A stretch of 64,000 nt of DNA, taken from the NCBI RefSeq assembly GCF_036327755.1, contig NZ_CP109596.1, positions 2,852,001 through 2,916,000 on the forward strand, written 5' to 3'. The notes beneath the pieces were generated by a model, which saw only the letters and a list, made by a program, of their open reading frames with translations, did no database searches and was not told where the DNA came from. Source of the DNA: Nocardia sp. NBC_01503 (GTDB lineage: Bacteria; Actinomycetota; Actinomycetes; Mycobacteriales; Mycobacteriaceae). Of the stretch, positions 17,436 through 27,621 are shown piece by piece. The translations under genes were made by a program, and so were the position numbers. Position 1 is the first letter of the stretch. The number at the start of each line of letters is the position of its first letter.

Positions 17436-18308
17436 ATGCCAACCATCGATGTACTCGACTCGTTCATCAACTACAGCGATACCGGGACCGGGGATATCCC
17501 CGTGGTGTTCCTGCACGGCAATCCCACCTCGAACTACATCTGGCGCAATGTGATTCCGCACGTCAGTGGCGAAACAAGGGTGCTGGCACCGGATCTCATC
17601 GGAATGGGAGCCTCCGGTAAGCCGGAGAGTGACTACCGGTTCGTGGACCACGCCCGCTACCTCGACGCCTGGTTCGAGGCCATGCACCTGGATCAGGTCG
17701 TCATCGTCGGTCACGACTGGGGCGGTGCGCTCGGAATGCACTGGGCGGCAAGGCATCCCGAACGTGTGCGGGGAATCTCCGTGGTCGAGACCTTCCTGCG
17801 GCCCATGCACTGGTCGGAGCTGCCGCCGCAGGGCGCGGAGCTCTTCCGCCGCTTCCGCTCCCCGGAGGGCGAGGAGATGGTGCTGCAGCGGAATATGTTC
17901 ATCGAATTCAACCTGCCCGCCTCCACTCACACCCTCACCCCCGAGGCCCTCGACGTCTACCGCGCGCCCTACCCGACACCGGAGTCCCGCAAGCCGATGC
18001 TGGTGTGGCCGCGTGAATTCCCGCTCGACGGTGAGCCCGCCGATGTGGTCGCAATTATCGAGAACTACGACCGGTGGATGGCCGACAGCCCGCGGGTGCC
18101 GAAGCTGGTGATGGCTGTGGAGAACGGTGTCGGCCTCGGCTCGCCCGCCGCGATGGAGTGGGCGGCGCAAACCTTCGCCGCCACCGAGATCGCGAATATC
18201 GGACCGGCCGGACACCACTGCCCGGAGGATCAGCCGGACCGCATCGGCACCGCGGTCGCCGACTGGATTCACAGGCATGCCCTCATTACGGCCGCGGTCG
18301 TCGCCTGA
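17436..18308 (+). CDS. Haloalkane dehalogenase (alpha/beta-hydrolase, HLD-II type)
   Basis: 290 aa; ATG 17436 with GGAAGGAA upstream. Hydrolyses carbon-halogen bonds to alcohol plus halide. The catalytic pentad of the DhaA/LinB subfamily is intact: Asp94 in GHDWGG (nucleophile), Glu118 in VVETF (acid), His260 in GPAGHH (base), with halide-stabilising Asn29 (HGNPTS) and Trp95. Length matches Rhodococcus DhaA and the mycobacterial enzymes (~300 aa). Natural substrate not predictable. Confidence 0.88.
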   Translation: MPTIDVLDSFINYSDTGTGDIPVVFLHGNPTSNYIWRNVIPHVSGETRVLAPDLIGMGASGKPESDYRFVDHARYLDAWFEAMHLDQVVIVGHDWGGALGMHWAARHPERVRGISVVETFLRPMHWSELPPQGAELFRRFRSPEGEEMVLQRNMFIEFNLPASTHTLTPEALDVYRAPYPTPESRKPMLVWPREFPLDGEPADVVAIIENYDRWMADSPRVPKLVMAVENGVGLGSPAAMEWAAQTFAATEIANIGPAGHHCPEDQPDRIGTAVADWIHRHALITAAVVA

Positions 18309-18326
18309 GACCGCTGTGGCAGGGGC

Positions 18327-18361
18327 GATCACGGGGTGCGGAACCGGCCCGTCCCGTGATC
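18327..18361 (+). terminator. Strong hairpin between dehalogenase and sigma-factor genes
   Basis: GATCACGGG (18327-18335) pairs with CCCGTGATC (18353-18361); adjacent GGGG/CCCC extends the stem. It is 19 bp after the dehalogenase stop and lacks a T run, so it may be a weak terminator or an operator for the sigma-factor gene that starts 50 bp further on. Confidence 0.5.
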
Positions 18362-18410
18362 CCCGCCGGAAATTGTTGCGGACGGGCCGTTTCCGTCCCA
18401 AGCTGGCGGG

Positions 18411-19286
18411 GTGGAGACCGAATCAGAGCCGTCCGCCGATGCGGGGCACGGACCGGACGAGCGGGAGCTCGCGCTGGTCGCTCGGGCGATCGACGGCGAT
18501 CGGGCCGCGATCTCCGAAGTGGTGGTGCTGCTGCAGGATCCGATCTACCGGCTGGCGCTGCGCATGGTGTGGCGGCCCGCCGACGCCGAGGACGCCACCC
18601 AGGAGATTCTGCTGCGGGTCATCGGCAAGCTCGGCACCTGGCGGGGCGAGGCCAAACTGCTCACCTGGGCGTACCGGATCGGCGTCAACTACCTGCTGAA
18701 CCTCAAGCGCAGAACCCCGCAGGAGGCGATCGAGCTCAGCCTCGACTCCTACGGGGCGGGCTTGAAAGACGGTCTGGCCGAAGCGGATTACCGCGGCCCC
18801 GAATCCGAGCTGCTCACCCATGAGACCAGGCTCAACTGCACCCAGGCCATGCTGCAATGCCTGGCCCGCGAGGAACGCATCGCCTTCGTACTCTCCGATA
18901 TCTTCGAATTGAGCTCCACCGAGGCGGCCTGGATCACCGACACCACGCCCGCCGCCTATCGAAAACGCCTGGAGCGCACCAAGAAACGTCTGGGCAATTT
19001 CCTCACCGCCGCGTGCGGTCTGGCCGCCCCGCAAGCCTTCTGCCGCTGCTCCCGCCGCGTCGACAAGGCCATCGACCTCGGCCGCGTAGACCCGCACCGC
19101 CCCGCGTTCGCCGCCCACCGGATCACCCCCGGAGGTCGCGGCGTGGCAGCCGCCGCCCAGCAGATGTCCACGCTACGCGATGCCGCCGCGGTGCTCGGGG
19201 CACACCCGGATTACGCTGCCCCGCAAGCGAAAATGGACGCCATCGCCGGATTGATCAGCTCCGGTCGCTTCCCCCTGTTGGACTGA
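18411..19286 (+). CDS. ECF-type RNA polymerase sigma factor with Cys-containing C-terminal extension
   Basis: 291 aa, GTG start. Region 2 at ~25-100 includes the ADAEDATQEILLRVIGKL segment (region 2.2/2.3); region 4 at ~145-195 ends TPAAYRKRLERTKKRLGNFL. After region 4 there are ~95 extra residues starting with Cys-x8-Cys-x-Cys (AACGLAAPQAFCRCSRR), unlike simple ECF sigmas. No adjacent anti-sigma gene is seen. The last 32 bp overlap the convergent LLM enzyme gene. The extension could serve as an internal regulatory or metal/redox-sensing domain (inference). Confidence 0.8.
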   Translation: METESEPSADAGHGPDERELALVARAIDGDRAAISEVVVLLQDPIYRLALRMVWRPADAEDATQEILLRVIGKLGTWRGEAKLLTWAYRIGVNYLLNLKRRTPQEAIELSLDSYGAGLKDGLAEADYRGPESELLTHETRLNCTQAMLQCLAREERIAFVLSDIFELSSTEAAWITDTTPAAYRKRLERTKKRLGNFLTAACGLAAPQAFCRCSRRVDKAIDLGRVDPHRPAFAAHRITPGGRGVAAAAQQMSTLRDAAAVLGAHPDYAAPQAKMDAIAGLISSGRFPLLD

Positions 19287-20190
19287 TCTCGGAAGGTTGA
19301 GCCGCGCCTATCATTTCGCGCGCGATCGGTACCACCCTACGTGCGAAGCGCTGCACCTGGTCCACATCGAAACCGGGCGGCCAGTAGATGAAGGTGTCGA
19401 ACCGGGCGTTCTTATGCAGGGCCGCAATGATTTCCGCCCATTCTCGGGCGGAGCCGTTGATCGGATCGTTCCCGCGCGGCCGAGGTCGCAGCGATTGATC
19501 ACTGATCGCCCCCGGGAGCGCCGCCATCCGCGTGATTCCGCTCGGATCGCGTCCCGCCGCCCGCGCCGCCGCGTCGATCCGATCCTGCGCACCTCGCCAT
19601 CTCTCCCAGGGCAACCAATTCGGCAGTGGCGCAACCCATCCGTCGCCTACCCGGCCGATCAGGTCCAGGGCGCGTGGCCCCATGGCTCCGATCCAGATAC
19701 CCATATCGTGTGCGGGTGCGGGACCGCCCGCGATCCCCTGCACCGTGTATTCGTCACCCTGGACCGAGACCAGCCGCCCCGGTCTCCAGGTGGCGCGGAT
19801 GATCTCGATGCCCTCCTCGAGCGCGCACAGCGCGGCTCGGCCTTTCAGTTCCGGTCCGCCCATGGCGACGATGCCGTCCTCGAAGGCACCCGCCCCCACG
19901 CCGAGTTCGAACCGCCCGCCGCTCAACAGATCGAAGGTGGCAGCCTGCTTGGCCAGCATCGACGGCCGCCGCAACGGCATATTCGCCACCCCGGGATAAA
20001 CGCTGATCCGATCGGTCGCGCTCAAACAGGCTCCGAGCACCGCGAAGGTATCGCCGAACTCCGGTGCGTACGGATGATCCTGGATCCCCACCAGATCCAG
20101 CCCCGCATCCTCGGCGGTCTTCGTCATATCCAGCACGTCTTCCAGCGCCGCCGCGGTAGGCGGGATCGAGATGCCGAATCGCACACCCAT
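19255..20190 (-). CDS. LLM-class flavin-dependent oxidoreductase (luciferase-like)
   Basis: 311 aa TIM-barrel protein of the bacterial-luciferase/F420 family: FGISIPPT at the first strand, DLLSGGRFELGVGAG in the middle and IWIGAMGPRALDLIGRVGDG toward the C-terminus. In mycolic-acid bacteria many such proteins use coenzyme F420, but FMN use cannot be excluded. AGGAGG is well placed before the ATG at 20190. Its 3' end overlaps the sigma-factor gene by 32 bp on the opposite strand. Confidence 0.85.
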   Translation of the reverse strand: MGVRFGISIPPTAAALEDVLDMTKTAEDAGLDLVGIQDHPYAPEFGDTFAVLGACLSATDRISVYPGVANMPLRRPSMLAKQAATFDLLSGGRFELGVGAGAFEDGIVAMGGPELKGRAALCALEEGIEIIRATWRPGRLVSVQGDEYTVQGIAGGPAPAHDMGIWIGAMGPRALDLIGRVGDGWVAPLPNWLPWERWRGAQDRIDAAARAAGRDPSGITRMAALPGAISDQSLRPRPRGNDPINGSAREWAEIIAALHKNARFDTFIYWPPGFDVDQVQRFARRVVPIAREMIGAAQPSEISPTGGSDRS

Positions 20191-20204
20191 CGGGCCTCCT
20201 CAGC

Positions 20205-20244
20205 CGCAGGTTCCAAGACCTCGATCTTGGCCCGCCAACCTGCG
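20205..20244 (-). repeat. Stem-loop between secreted-protein gene and LLM gene
   Basis: CGCAGGTT pairs with AACCTGCG, with an inner CCAAGA/TCTTGG stem. It sits between the stop of the gene at 20282 and the RBS of the LLM gene; no T run follows on the minus strand. Could be a terminator or mRNA-processing hairpin. Confidence 0.45.
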
Positions 20245-20281
20245 AAAATCGGTTATTTCGGGCGCAGTGCGTGTCCGGAAG

Positions 20282-20761
20282 TCACGGCACGTCGAAGGCC
20301 GCCACATAACGGGACTCATAGGCGGCGCTGTGCGCGGTGCCCCCGATATCCATCAGCACCCGCCCCGACCCGGTGGGCAGATCCAGCACCGTGGTCGCGC
20401 CGCCCTCGGGCCCCGCGTGCACCGGCCGCCATTCGGTGAACCAGTCGATGCGCAGCCCCGCGGGATTCGCCCAGCGAATCGCCACCCAGCCATCACAACC
20501 GCCGGGAGCATCCCCACTGGGACCATAGGTGTTCAACCCCTGCAGATTCAGCGTGATCGACCCCGGCCGATCGGGGTTGTAATCGACCCACGCCCGGAAA
20601 TCGACACCGCAGCCACCCAACAGCGCCCGGCCCTGCGCCTGTCCGAAGAAGACCTGACTCGGCGCGAGTTCTTGCGCATCGGCGACACCGCCGCCCGCGA
20701 GGGTGAGGGCCAGGGTGGTCGCTCCGGTGATGCCAGCGGTGATGAGGGTGCGAGGTCGCAT
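20282..20761 (-). CDS. Small secreted protein, paralogue of the adjacent gene
   Basis: 159 aa with a typical signal peptide (positive MRPRT, hydrophobic core, cleavage near GVADAQE). The mature part has two cysteines (GGCGVDFRAW and GGCDGW) likely forming a disulfide, and ends with a LDLPTGSGRVLMDIGGT stretch. The same landmarks, in the same order, occur in the protein at 20815-21279. Predicted extracellular beta-rich domain of unknown function. Confidence 0.75.
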   Translation of the reverse strand: MRPRTLITAGITGATTLALTLAGGGVADAQELAPSQVFFGQAQGRALLGGCGVDFRAWVDYNPDRPGSITLNLQGLNTYGPSGDAPGGCDGWVAIRWANPAGLRIDWFTEWRPVHAGPEGGATTVLDLPTGSGRVLMDIGGTAHSAAYESRYVAAFDVP

Positions 20762-20814
20762 GGATTTCCCTTCGCGCGGTTGGTGGTGCGGGGTCGATCT
20801 GTCCCGAAGCAGGA

Positions 20815-21279
20815 TCAGGGCAGGTCGATCTGGGCTAGATAGAAGCTGTTCAAGGAGAAGCCGTTCTGGGTGCCGGTGACGCTCACCTGGATTCGGCCGG
20901 GGCCGGTGGGGAGGTCCGCCATCGAGGTGTCTCCGCCGCCGGGGATGGCGTGGGCATTGAGGTAGCGCGGGCCGTAATCGGCTGCGCCGGTGGAGGTATT
21001 GACCCAGGTGTAGTTCACCGGTGCGTCGCAGCCGTTCGGGCCGGCCGCGGGGCCGAAGGGGTCGAGACCCTGGATTTCGAGGCGGAGGCTGTCGGGCACA
21101 CCGGGGGTGGGGGTCAGGGTCGCCCGATAGTGGACGCCACAGAACCCGGTGATGGCACTGCCCTCCGGCCCTCCGGACAGGATGGTCACCGGGATATCGG
21201 CGTGCGCGGTGCCGACGGTGCCGACGGTGATCGCGGCGGTAGCGCCGAGGATCACCGCGGCGAGAGACTCGAGACTCAT
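20815..21279 (-). CDS. Small secreted protein, tandem paralogue
   Basis: 154 aa from ATG 21279, preceded by AAGGAAG; the open frame further upstream is not used. Signal peptide of ~27 residues ending in AHADIP. Shares with its neighbour the CGVHYR motif, a QGLDPFGP segment, a second Cys in NGCDAP and ADLPTGPGRIQVSVTGT near the end. A recent-looking tandem duplication with diverged sequence. Function unknown. Confidence 0.75.
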   Translation of the reverse strand: MSLESLAAVILGATAAITVGTVGTAHADIPVTILSGGPEGSAITGFCGVHYRATLTPTPGVPDSLRLEIQGLDPFGPAAGPNGCDAPVNYTWVNTSTGAADYGPRYLNAHAIPGGGDTSMADLPTGPGRIQVSVTGTQNGFSLNSFYLAQIDLP

Positions 21280-21372
21280 AGGCTTCCTTTGGCGAACTAT
21301 TAGCAAAGAGTGTTCCATGCGGTATGTCCGCTTCGTTCGTCCGGGTGGGCGGTGGACGGATACGATCCGCTG

Positions 21373-22464
21373 GTGAGTGCGAGATCGTCCGATGCGGCGG
21401 GGTCTGCGAGCGCCGGGCGGTTGCGGGCGCGGGATATCGATCGGGTGAATGCCCGGGCTCGTATCGATGCTGCTTATGAAGAGGGGCAGCTGGGGGCCGA
21501 CGAGTATGAGCAGCGGTCGCAGCGGGCGCAGACGGCGCAGACGCTGGAGCAGCTCGCGCGGTTGGTGGGGGATCTGCAACCGGGGAAGACCGAGACCCGG
21601 GTGGCCGCGCCGCCTACGCGGCAGGCTGAGGTCAGCCGGTATCCCACGCGTACTCGGGCTCGGGACAGCGATCGCGCGGCAACCTGTCTGCTACTCGATG
21701 CGGGGCTCGCGGACGGACAGTTGAACGAGGGCGATCATCGCGCCCTGACCGATTTGGCGGGGGAGGCGCGGACTGTGGGGGAGCTGGCGGAGCTGACCGC
21801 CGATCTCCAGCGCTCGGTGAACGCGCCCGCCGTGGCGCAGCCGCCGCGTTCGTATCGCGGGCAACTGTTCGGATGGGGTGTGCTCGCGGCCTGTGCGGCA
21901 CTGTTCGTGGCCGGGTTCGCCGCAGTGAACAGGCCCGCGCCGATTCCGGCCGCGCCTGCCGGGGTGCAGATGGGAACTGTCGCGCCGATCGTGCTGAGTA
22001 TCCCGAAACTGCATACCGGGGAAGGTATTTCGGCGTTTATAGCGCAATACAAGGCCAAGTTCGGTGACCTGTCCGTGGATGACCTGAACCTCTACGCGGA
22101 CTACGCGATCCTGAAGCGCATGGTGCCCGGACAGCCGAATCGTCAGGTGGACTACGACTATCGAGGCGGTTTCGTCGCGGATTCGGCCCCGACCACGCGC
22201 AAGACCGACGCACCCGTCTTCGATCTGGGCGCGATCGACACCGCCGCACTCGGAAAACTGCTGGTCAGCGCACCCGGAGACCTGAAGGTGGCGCAGGGCG
22301 AAATCAGCCATATCGGTTTCGAGCCCGATCAGATGCCGCCCACGCGCGGCGGCCCGCCCACGCCTATCGTGCGGATCTACGTGAGCAACAAGGTGAATGA
22401 GAGCGGTTTCCTCGAGGCGACCCCGACGGGCGTGGTCACGCGTTCGTACCCGTTCGGCAGATAG
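21373..22464 (+). CDS. Membrane protein with two DUF1707-type N-terminal repeats
   Basis: ~363 aa from GTG 21373 (start uncertain; GTG 21352 and 21310 are also in frame). Two copies of the DUF1707 motif: RLRARDIDRVNARARIDAAY and, ~75 residues later, TRARDSDRAATCLLLDAGL. A single transmembrane helix (WGVLAACAALFVAGFAAV) then leads to a ~160-residue extracytoplasmic domain also found in the next gene (ISAFIAQYKAKFGD; YADYAILKR). Function unknown. Confidence 0.72.
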   Translation: MSARSSDAAGSASAGRLRARDIDRVNARARIDAAYEEGQLGADEYEQRSQRAQTAQTLEQLARLVGDLQPGKTETRVAAPPTRQAEVSRYPTRTRARDSDRAATCLLLDAGLADGQLNEGDHRALTDLAGEARTVGELAELTADLQRSVNAPAVAQPPRSYRGQLFGWGVLAACAALFVAGFAAVNRPAPIPAAPAGVQMGTVAPIVLSIPKLHTGEGISAFIAQYKAKFGDLSVDDLNLYADYAILKRMVPGQPNRQVDYDYRGGFVADSAPTTRKTDAPVFDLGAIDTAALGKLLVSAPGDLKVAQGEISHIGFEPDQMPPTRGGPPTPIVRIYVSNKVNESGFLEATPTGVVTRSYPFGR

Positions 22465-22478
22465 GACGGATCAAGACC

Positions 22479-23246
22479 ATGGCCGACTACCGCAATCAGA
22501 GCCTGCGTGCCCGCGATGCCGATCGCGTGGACGCCTGTGCCCTGCTCGACAATGCCCGGGCCGAAGGCGAATTGACCGAGGCGGAGCACGCGCAGCGGAC
22601 GGCGGCGGCGATGCGAGCGCGCACCTTCGGCGACCTGGACAAGCTCATCGACGATCTGCAGATTCCCGCGAATCTGATGGCCAGTGCGCTGATTCGGCCG
22701 CAGCGCCGAAATGAGCTGCGGCGCTGGAAGATCGCCATAGCCGCGTTGTCGACCGCGGCGGTGGTGGGCGCGCTGGGCGGTTGCGTCGCCCGCAGTACCG
22801 TCTCGAAACCGGAGATGCCCGACGCCACGACCGGCGCGGGGCTGGCGAGTTTCGTTGCCGCGTACCGGGATCACTTCGGCGACAGCATCGCGAACGATCT
22901 GACGCTGTACCCGGATTACGTGGTGATCGAGCGCCCGTCGGGAACGGACGATCATGACGATTACTACATATACAACGGCGAGTTCAAGCAGAGAAGTGAT
23001 GTACCGCGCAGTTCGGGCGTCGAACCGTTGGACATGTCCACCTTCGATCTGCCGAAGTTGGCGAGCGTGCTCGCCGGTGCGCCCGCGTCGGCCGGGGTGC
23101 CCGAGAGCGCGATCGCCCATATCGGCATCGAGCACAAGACCGATAAGGATCCGACGGTCTCCATCTACGCCGGACAGGGCTCGCGGTCCGGCTACCTGGT
23201 CGTTTCCACTCAGGGTGAGCCGCTCTCCCTCTATCCCGCGAAGTAA
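22479..23246 (+). CDS. DUF1707-type membrane protein, tandem paralogue
   Basis: 255 aa, ATG 22479, 14 bp after the preceding gene, so probably one transcript. One DUF1707 repeat (LRARDADRVDACALLDNARA), a hydrophobic helix (IAALSTAAVVGALGGCVA) and an outer domain with LASFVAAYRDHFGD and YPDYVVIERP matching the upstream protein. It has one N-terminal repeat where the neighbour has two. Confidence 0.75.
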   Translation: MADYRNQSLRARDADRVDACALLDNARAEGELTEAEHAQRTAAAMRARTFGDLDKLIDDLQIPANLMASALIRPQRRNELRRWKIAIAALSTAAVVGALGGCVARSTVSKPEMPDATTGAGLASFVAAYRDHFGDSIANDLTLYPDYVVIERPSGTDDHDDYYIYNGEFKQRSDVPRSSGVEPLDMSTFDLPKLASVLAGAPASAGVPESAIAHIGIEHKTDKDPTVSIYAGQGSRSGYLVVSTQGEPLSLYPAK

Positions 23247-23278
23247 TCTCGATTCCGGGAAATTTTTCTCCGCTCCCT

Positions 23279-23304
23279 GGAATAGATGTCGCGCGTCCCC
23301 CGTT
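23279..23304 (+). promoter_or_regulatory. SigH/SigR-type promoter of the dnaK operon
   Basis: GGAAT (23279-23283), an 18-bp spacer, and GTT (23302-23304) match the GGAAT-N18-GTT consensus of actinobacterial thiol/heat-stress ECF sigma factors. It is ~172 bp upstream of dnaK. The mycobacterial dnaK operon is known to be SigH-dependent. Confidence 0.6.
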
Positions 23305-23321
23305 GGTGCATGTCAGACAAG

Positions 23322-23342
23322 GTTGAGCGAGGCTGACTCAAG
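23322..23342 (+). promoter_or_regulatory. HAIR operator (HspR binding site) of dnaK
   Basis: GTTGAGC-N7-ACTCAAG matches the HspR consensus CTTGAGT-N7-ACTCAAG with a perfect right half and 5/7 in the left. A second palindrome, CAAGTT-c-AACTTG, overlaps it at 23339-23351. HspR is encoded as the last gene of this operon, giving autoregulation. Confidence 0.7.
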
Positions 23343-23475
23343 TTCAACTTGCACAGGACGAACATCCGGTGCAGGATTGAGCCGACCACGCTCAGTGTTG
23401 CTGAGGATCCTGCCCCGTCTCGGGGCAAGATCCCGCCGCTAAGACACATAGGTACGTCAACCAGGAGGAATCACC

Positions 23476-25310
<1,835 letters not shown>

Positions 25311-25314
<4 letters not shown>

Positions 25315-25907
25315 CGAACCCGAACCCGGAACAGGAACCGGTCACGGGTGAGTTCGGCGAGGCCGCGGTGGAGGATTTCACCGCGGCTTCGGCCGCCGAC
25401 GTGCTGGCCGAAGAGGCGATGGCCGACACCATCAGCGCCGAACTCGCCGAGCGCACCTCGGATCTGCAGCGGCTCACCGCCGAGTACGCCAACTACCGCC
25501 GCCGTGTCGAACGGGACCGCAAGGCCACCATCGACAATGCCAAGGCGACGGTCGTCAGTGAACTGCTCGGTGTGCTCGACGATCTCGACCGCGCCCGCGC
25601 ACACGGTGATCTGGAGGGACCGCTCAAGGCGGTCGCCGACAAGCTCGCCACCGCCCTGCAGAAGCAGGGCCTCGAGGAATTCGGTTCGGCGGGCGACCCG
25701 TTCGATCCGACCCTGCACGAGGCCGTTCAGCACGAGGGCTCCGGACACGATCCGGTAATCGGCATGGTCATGCGCAAGGGGTACCGCTTCGGCGATCGCG
25801 TGCTGCGGCACGCGCTGGTCGGAGTGACCGATCGGACAGAGGATCTGAATGGCTCGGCCGCATCAGAGACGACGAACGCCGACCCCGATGCCGCTGGCAC
25901 CGAGTAA
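25311..25907 (+). CDS. grpE: GrpE nucleotide exchange factor
   Basis: 198 aa, GTG start overlapping the dnaK stop by 4 bp (translational coupling). A disordered acidic N-terminus, a long helix ([19 protein letters not shown]), then the beta domain ([26 protein letters not shown]), the GrpE signature. It releases ADP from DnaK. Confidence 0.96.
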
Positions 25908-25967
25908 GACGCCGGACGTCCCGAACGGGACACCGGCGCTGAGCAATTCGAGAGGAGGAGATGCCCG

Positions 25968-27143
25968 GTGAATCGGGAGTGGCTCGAAAAGGACTTCTAC
26001 AAGGAGCTGGGTATCGCCTCCGGCGCCAGCCAGGACGAGATCAAGAAGGCGTACCGCAAACTCGCCCGTGATCTGCATCCGGATAAGAATCCGGGTGACG
26101 CCAAGGCCGAGGAGCGCTTCAAGCTCGTCAGCGAGGCGCATGCTGTGCTGTCCGATCCGGAGAAGCGCAAGGAGTACGACGAGGCGCGAAAGCTCTTCGC
26201 GGGCGGCGGTTTCGGCCGCGGCGGCTTCACCCCCGGCGCCGGCTACGGCCAGCCCGGCGGTGGCTTCTCCGGTGACTTCAACCTGGGCGATATCTTCGGC
26301 GGGCAGCAGGCGGGCGCCGGTGACGGCGGCCTCGGTGACCTGCTCGGCGGATTGTTCAACCGGGGCGGCACCCGCACCTCCTCGCGGCCGCGGCGCGGCA
26401 GCGATGTGGAGACCGAGACGACCCTGGGCTTCCGCGAGGCCGCCCAGGGCGTGACGGTGCCACTGCGGATGACCAGCCCGGCCGCCTGCACCACCTGCCA
26501 CGGCAGCGGCGCCAAGCCTGGCACCTCACCGCGAGTCTGCCCGCACTGCAATGGTTCCGGCGTGGTCAGCCGGAATCAGGGCGCGTTCGGATTCAGTGAG
26601 CCGTGCGAGGACTGCCGGGGCACCGGGTCGATCATCGACGACCCGTGCGTCGACTGCCACGGCTCCGGTATTCAGAATCGGACCCGCACCATCACCGTAC
26701 GTATCCCCCCGGGGGTGCGCGATGGTCAGCGAATCCGGTTGGCGGGGCAGGGTGAAGCGGGTCTGCGGGGCGCACCGCCCGGCGATCTGTTCGTCACCGT
26801 GCACGTCAGCCAGGACAAGGTCTTCGGCCGCAATGGTGATGATCTGACCCTGGTGCTCCCGGTGAGTTACAGCGAGCTGGTTTTGGGTACAACGGTTTCC
26901 GTGCCGACACTGGAGGGACGCGTAGGCGTCAAGGTGCCCCCGGGTACCGCCGACGGCCGGACCCTGCGGGTGCGCGGGCGCGGTGTTCCCAAGCGCGACG
27001 GCGGCGCGGGCGATCTGCTCGTCACCGTCAAGGTCGCGATCCCGCAGAAGCTGGACGACAATGCCGCCGAAGCGCTGCGGCGCTATGCGGAGGCGGAGAA
27101 GACCAGTGGCTTCGATCCGCGTGCTGGATGGGCAGGTGCGTGA
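25968..27143 (+). CDS. dnaJ: Chaperone DnaJ (type I Hsp40)
   Basis: 391 aa; GTG 25968 is chosen because GGAGGAG lies about eight bases upstream and the J-domain begins immediately. J-domain at 8-72 with HPD (HPDKNPGD), Gly/Phe-rich linker (~75-125), four CxxCxGxG zinc modules ([32 protein letters not shown]) and two C-terminal client-binding domains. Corresponds to mycobacterial dnaJ1 by position. Confidence 0.96.
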   Translation: MNREWLEKDFYKELGIASGASQDEIKKAYRKLARDLHPDKNPGDAKAEERFKLVSEAHAVLSDPEKRKEYDEARKLFAGGGFGRGGFTPGAGYGQPGGGFSGDFNLGDIFGGQQAGAGDGGLGDLLGGLFNRGGTRTSSRPRRGSDVETETTLGFREAAQGVTVPLRMTSPAACTTCHGSGAKPGTSPRVCPHCNGSGVVSRNQGAFGFSEPCEDCRGTGSIIDDPCVDCHGSGIQNRTRTITVRIPPGVRDGQRIRLAGQGEAGLRGAPPGDLFVTVHVSQDKVFGRNGDDLTLVLPVSYSELVLGTTVSVPTLEGRVGVKVPPGTADGRTLRVRGRGVPKRDGGAGDLLVTVKVAIPQKLDDNAAEALRRYAEAEKTSGFDPRAGWAGA

Positions 27144-27535
27144 TGAGTTCCGATCCGAAGAAAGCCGCCGAGGCACAGTACTTCCTGATCTCGGTGGCGG
27201 CGCAGCTGGCGGGCATGCATGCCCAGACGCTGCGCACCTATGACCGGCTGGGTCTGGTTTCGCCGCAACGTACTTCGGGCGGCGGGCGACGCTACTCGGA
27301 CCGGGATGTGCAGCTGCTGCGCGAGGTGCAGCGTCTGTCCCAGGACGAGGGCGTCAATCTGGCGGGCATCAAACGGATCATCGAACTCACCAATCAGGTC
27401 GAGGAGCTACAGCAGCGGGTATCCGAGCTGAGCAATGAGGTGGATCGGCTGCGGGCGGGGTACCGCCCGGATCTGACTCCGCCGCAGCGCAGTACGGCGC
27501 TCGTGGTCTGGCAGCCTAGGCACCGCCGCACCTGA
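27143..27535 (+). CDS. hspR: HspR, MerR-family heat-shock repressor
   Basis: 130 aa from ATG 27143, which shares one base with the dnaJ stop. MerR winged helix (FLISVAAQLAGMHAQTLRTY, then GRRYSDRDVQLLREV) and a C-terminal coiled coil with repeated EELQQRVSELSNEVDRL. HspR with DnaK as co-repressor binds HAIR sites; candidate sites are at 23322-23342 and 32718-32738. Last gene of the operon, followed by a terminator. Confidence 0.95.
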   Translation: MSSDPKKAAEAQYFLISVAAQLAGMHAQTLRTYDRLGLVSPQRTSGGGRRYSDRDVQLLREVQRLSQDEGVNLAGIKRIIELTNQVEELQQRVSELSNEVDRLRAGYRPDLTPPQRSTALVVWQPRHRRT

Positions 27536-27553
27536 TCGGTACGGAGGGATTTA

Positions 27554-27572
27554 CCGGGGACTAAGTCCCCGG
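27554..27572 (+). terminator. First hairpin after hspR
   Basis: CCGGGGACT and AGTCCCCGG are perfect complements separated by one base, 18 bp after the hspR stop. No T run follows. Probably acts together with the terminator at 27593. Confidence 0.5.
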
Positions 27573-27592
27573 ACCCTGAAAAGGGTTGAAAG

Positions 27593-27621
27593 CAGCGCTC
27601 CGGTTTCCGGGGCGCTGTTTT
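27593..27621 (+). terminator. Rho-independent terminator of dnaK operon
   Basis: CAGCGC-t-CCGG and CCGG-g-GCGCTG form a 10-bp stem with a TTT loop, followed directly by TTTT. 57 bp after the hspR stop. Confidence 0.88.
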
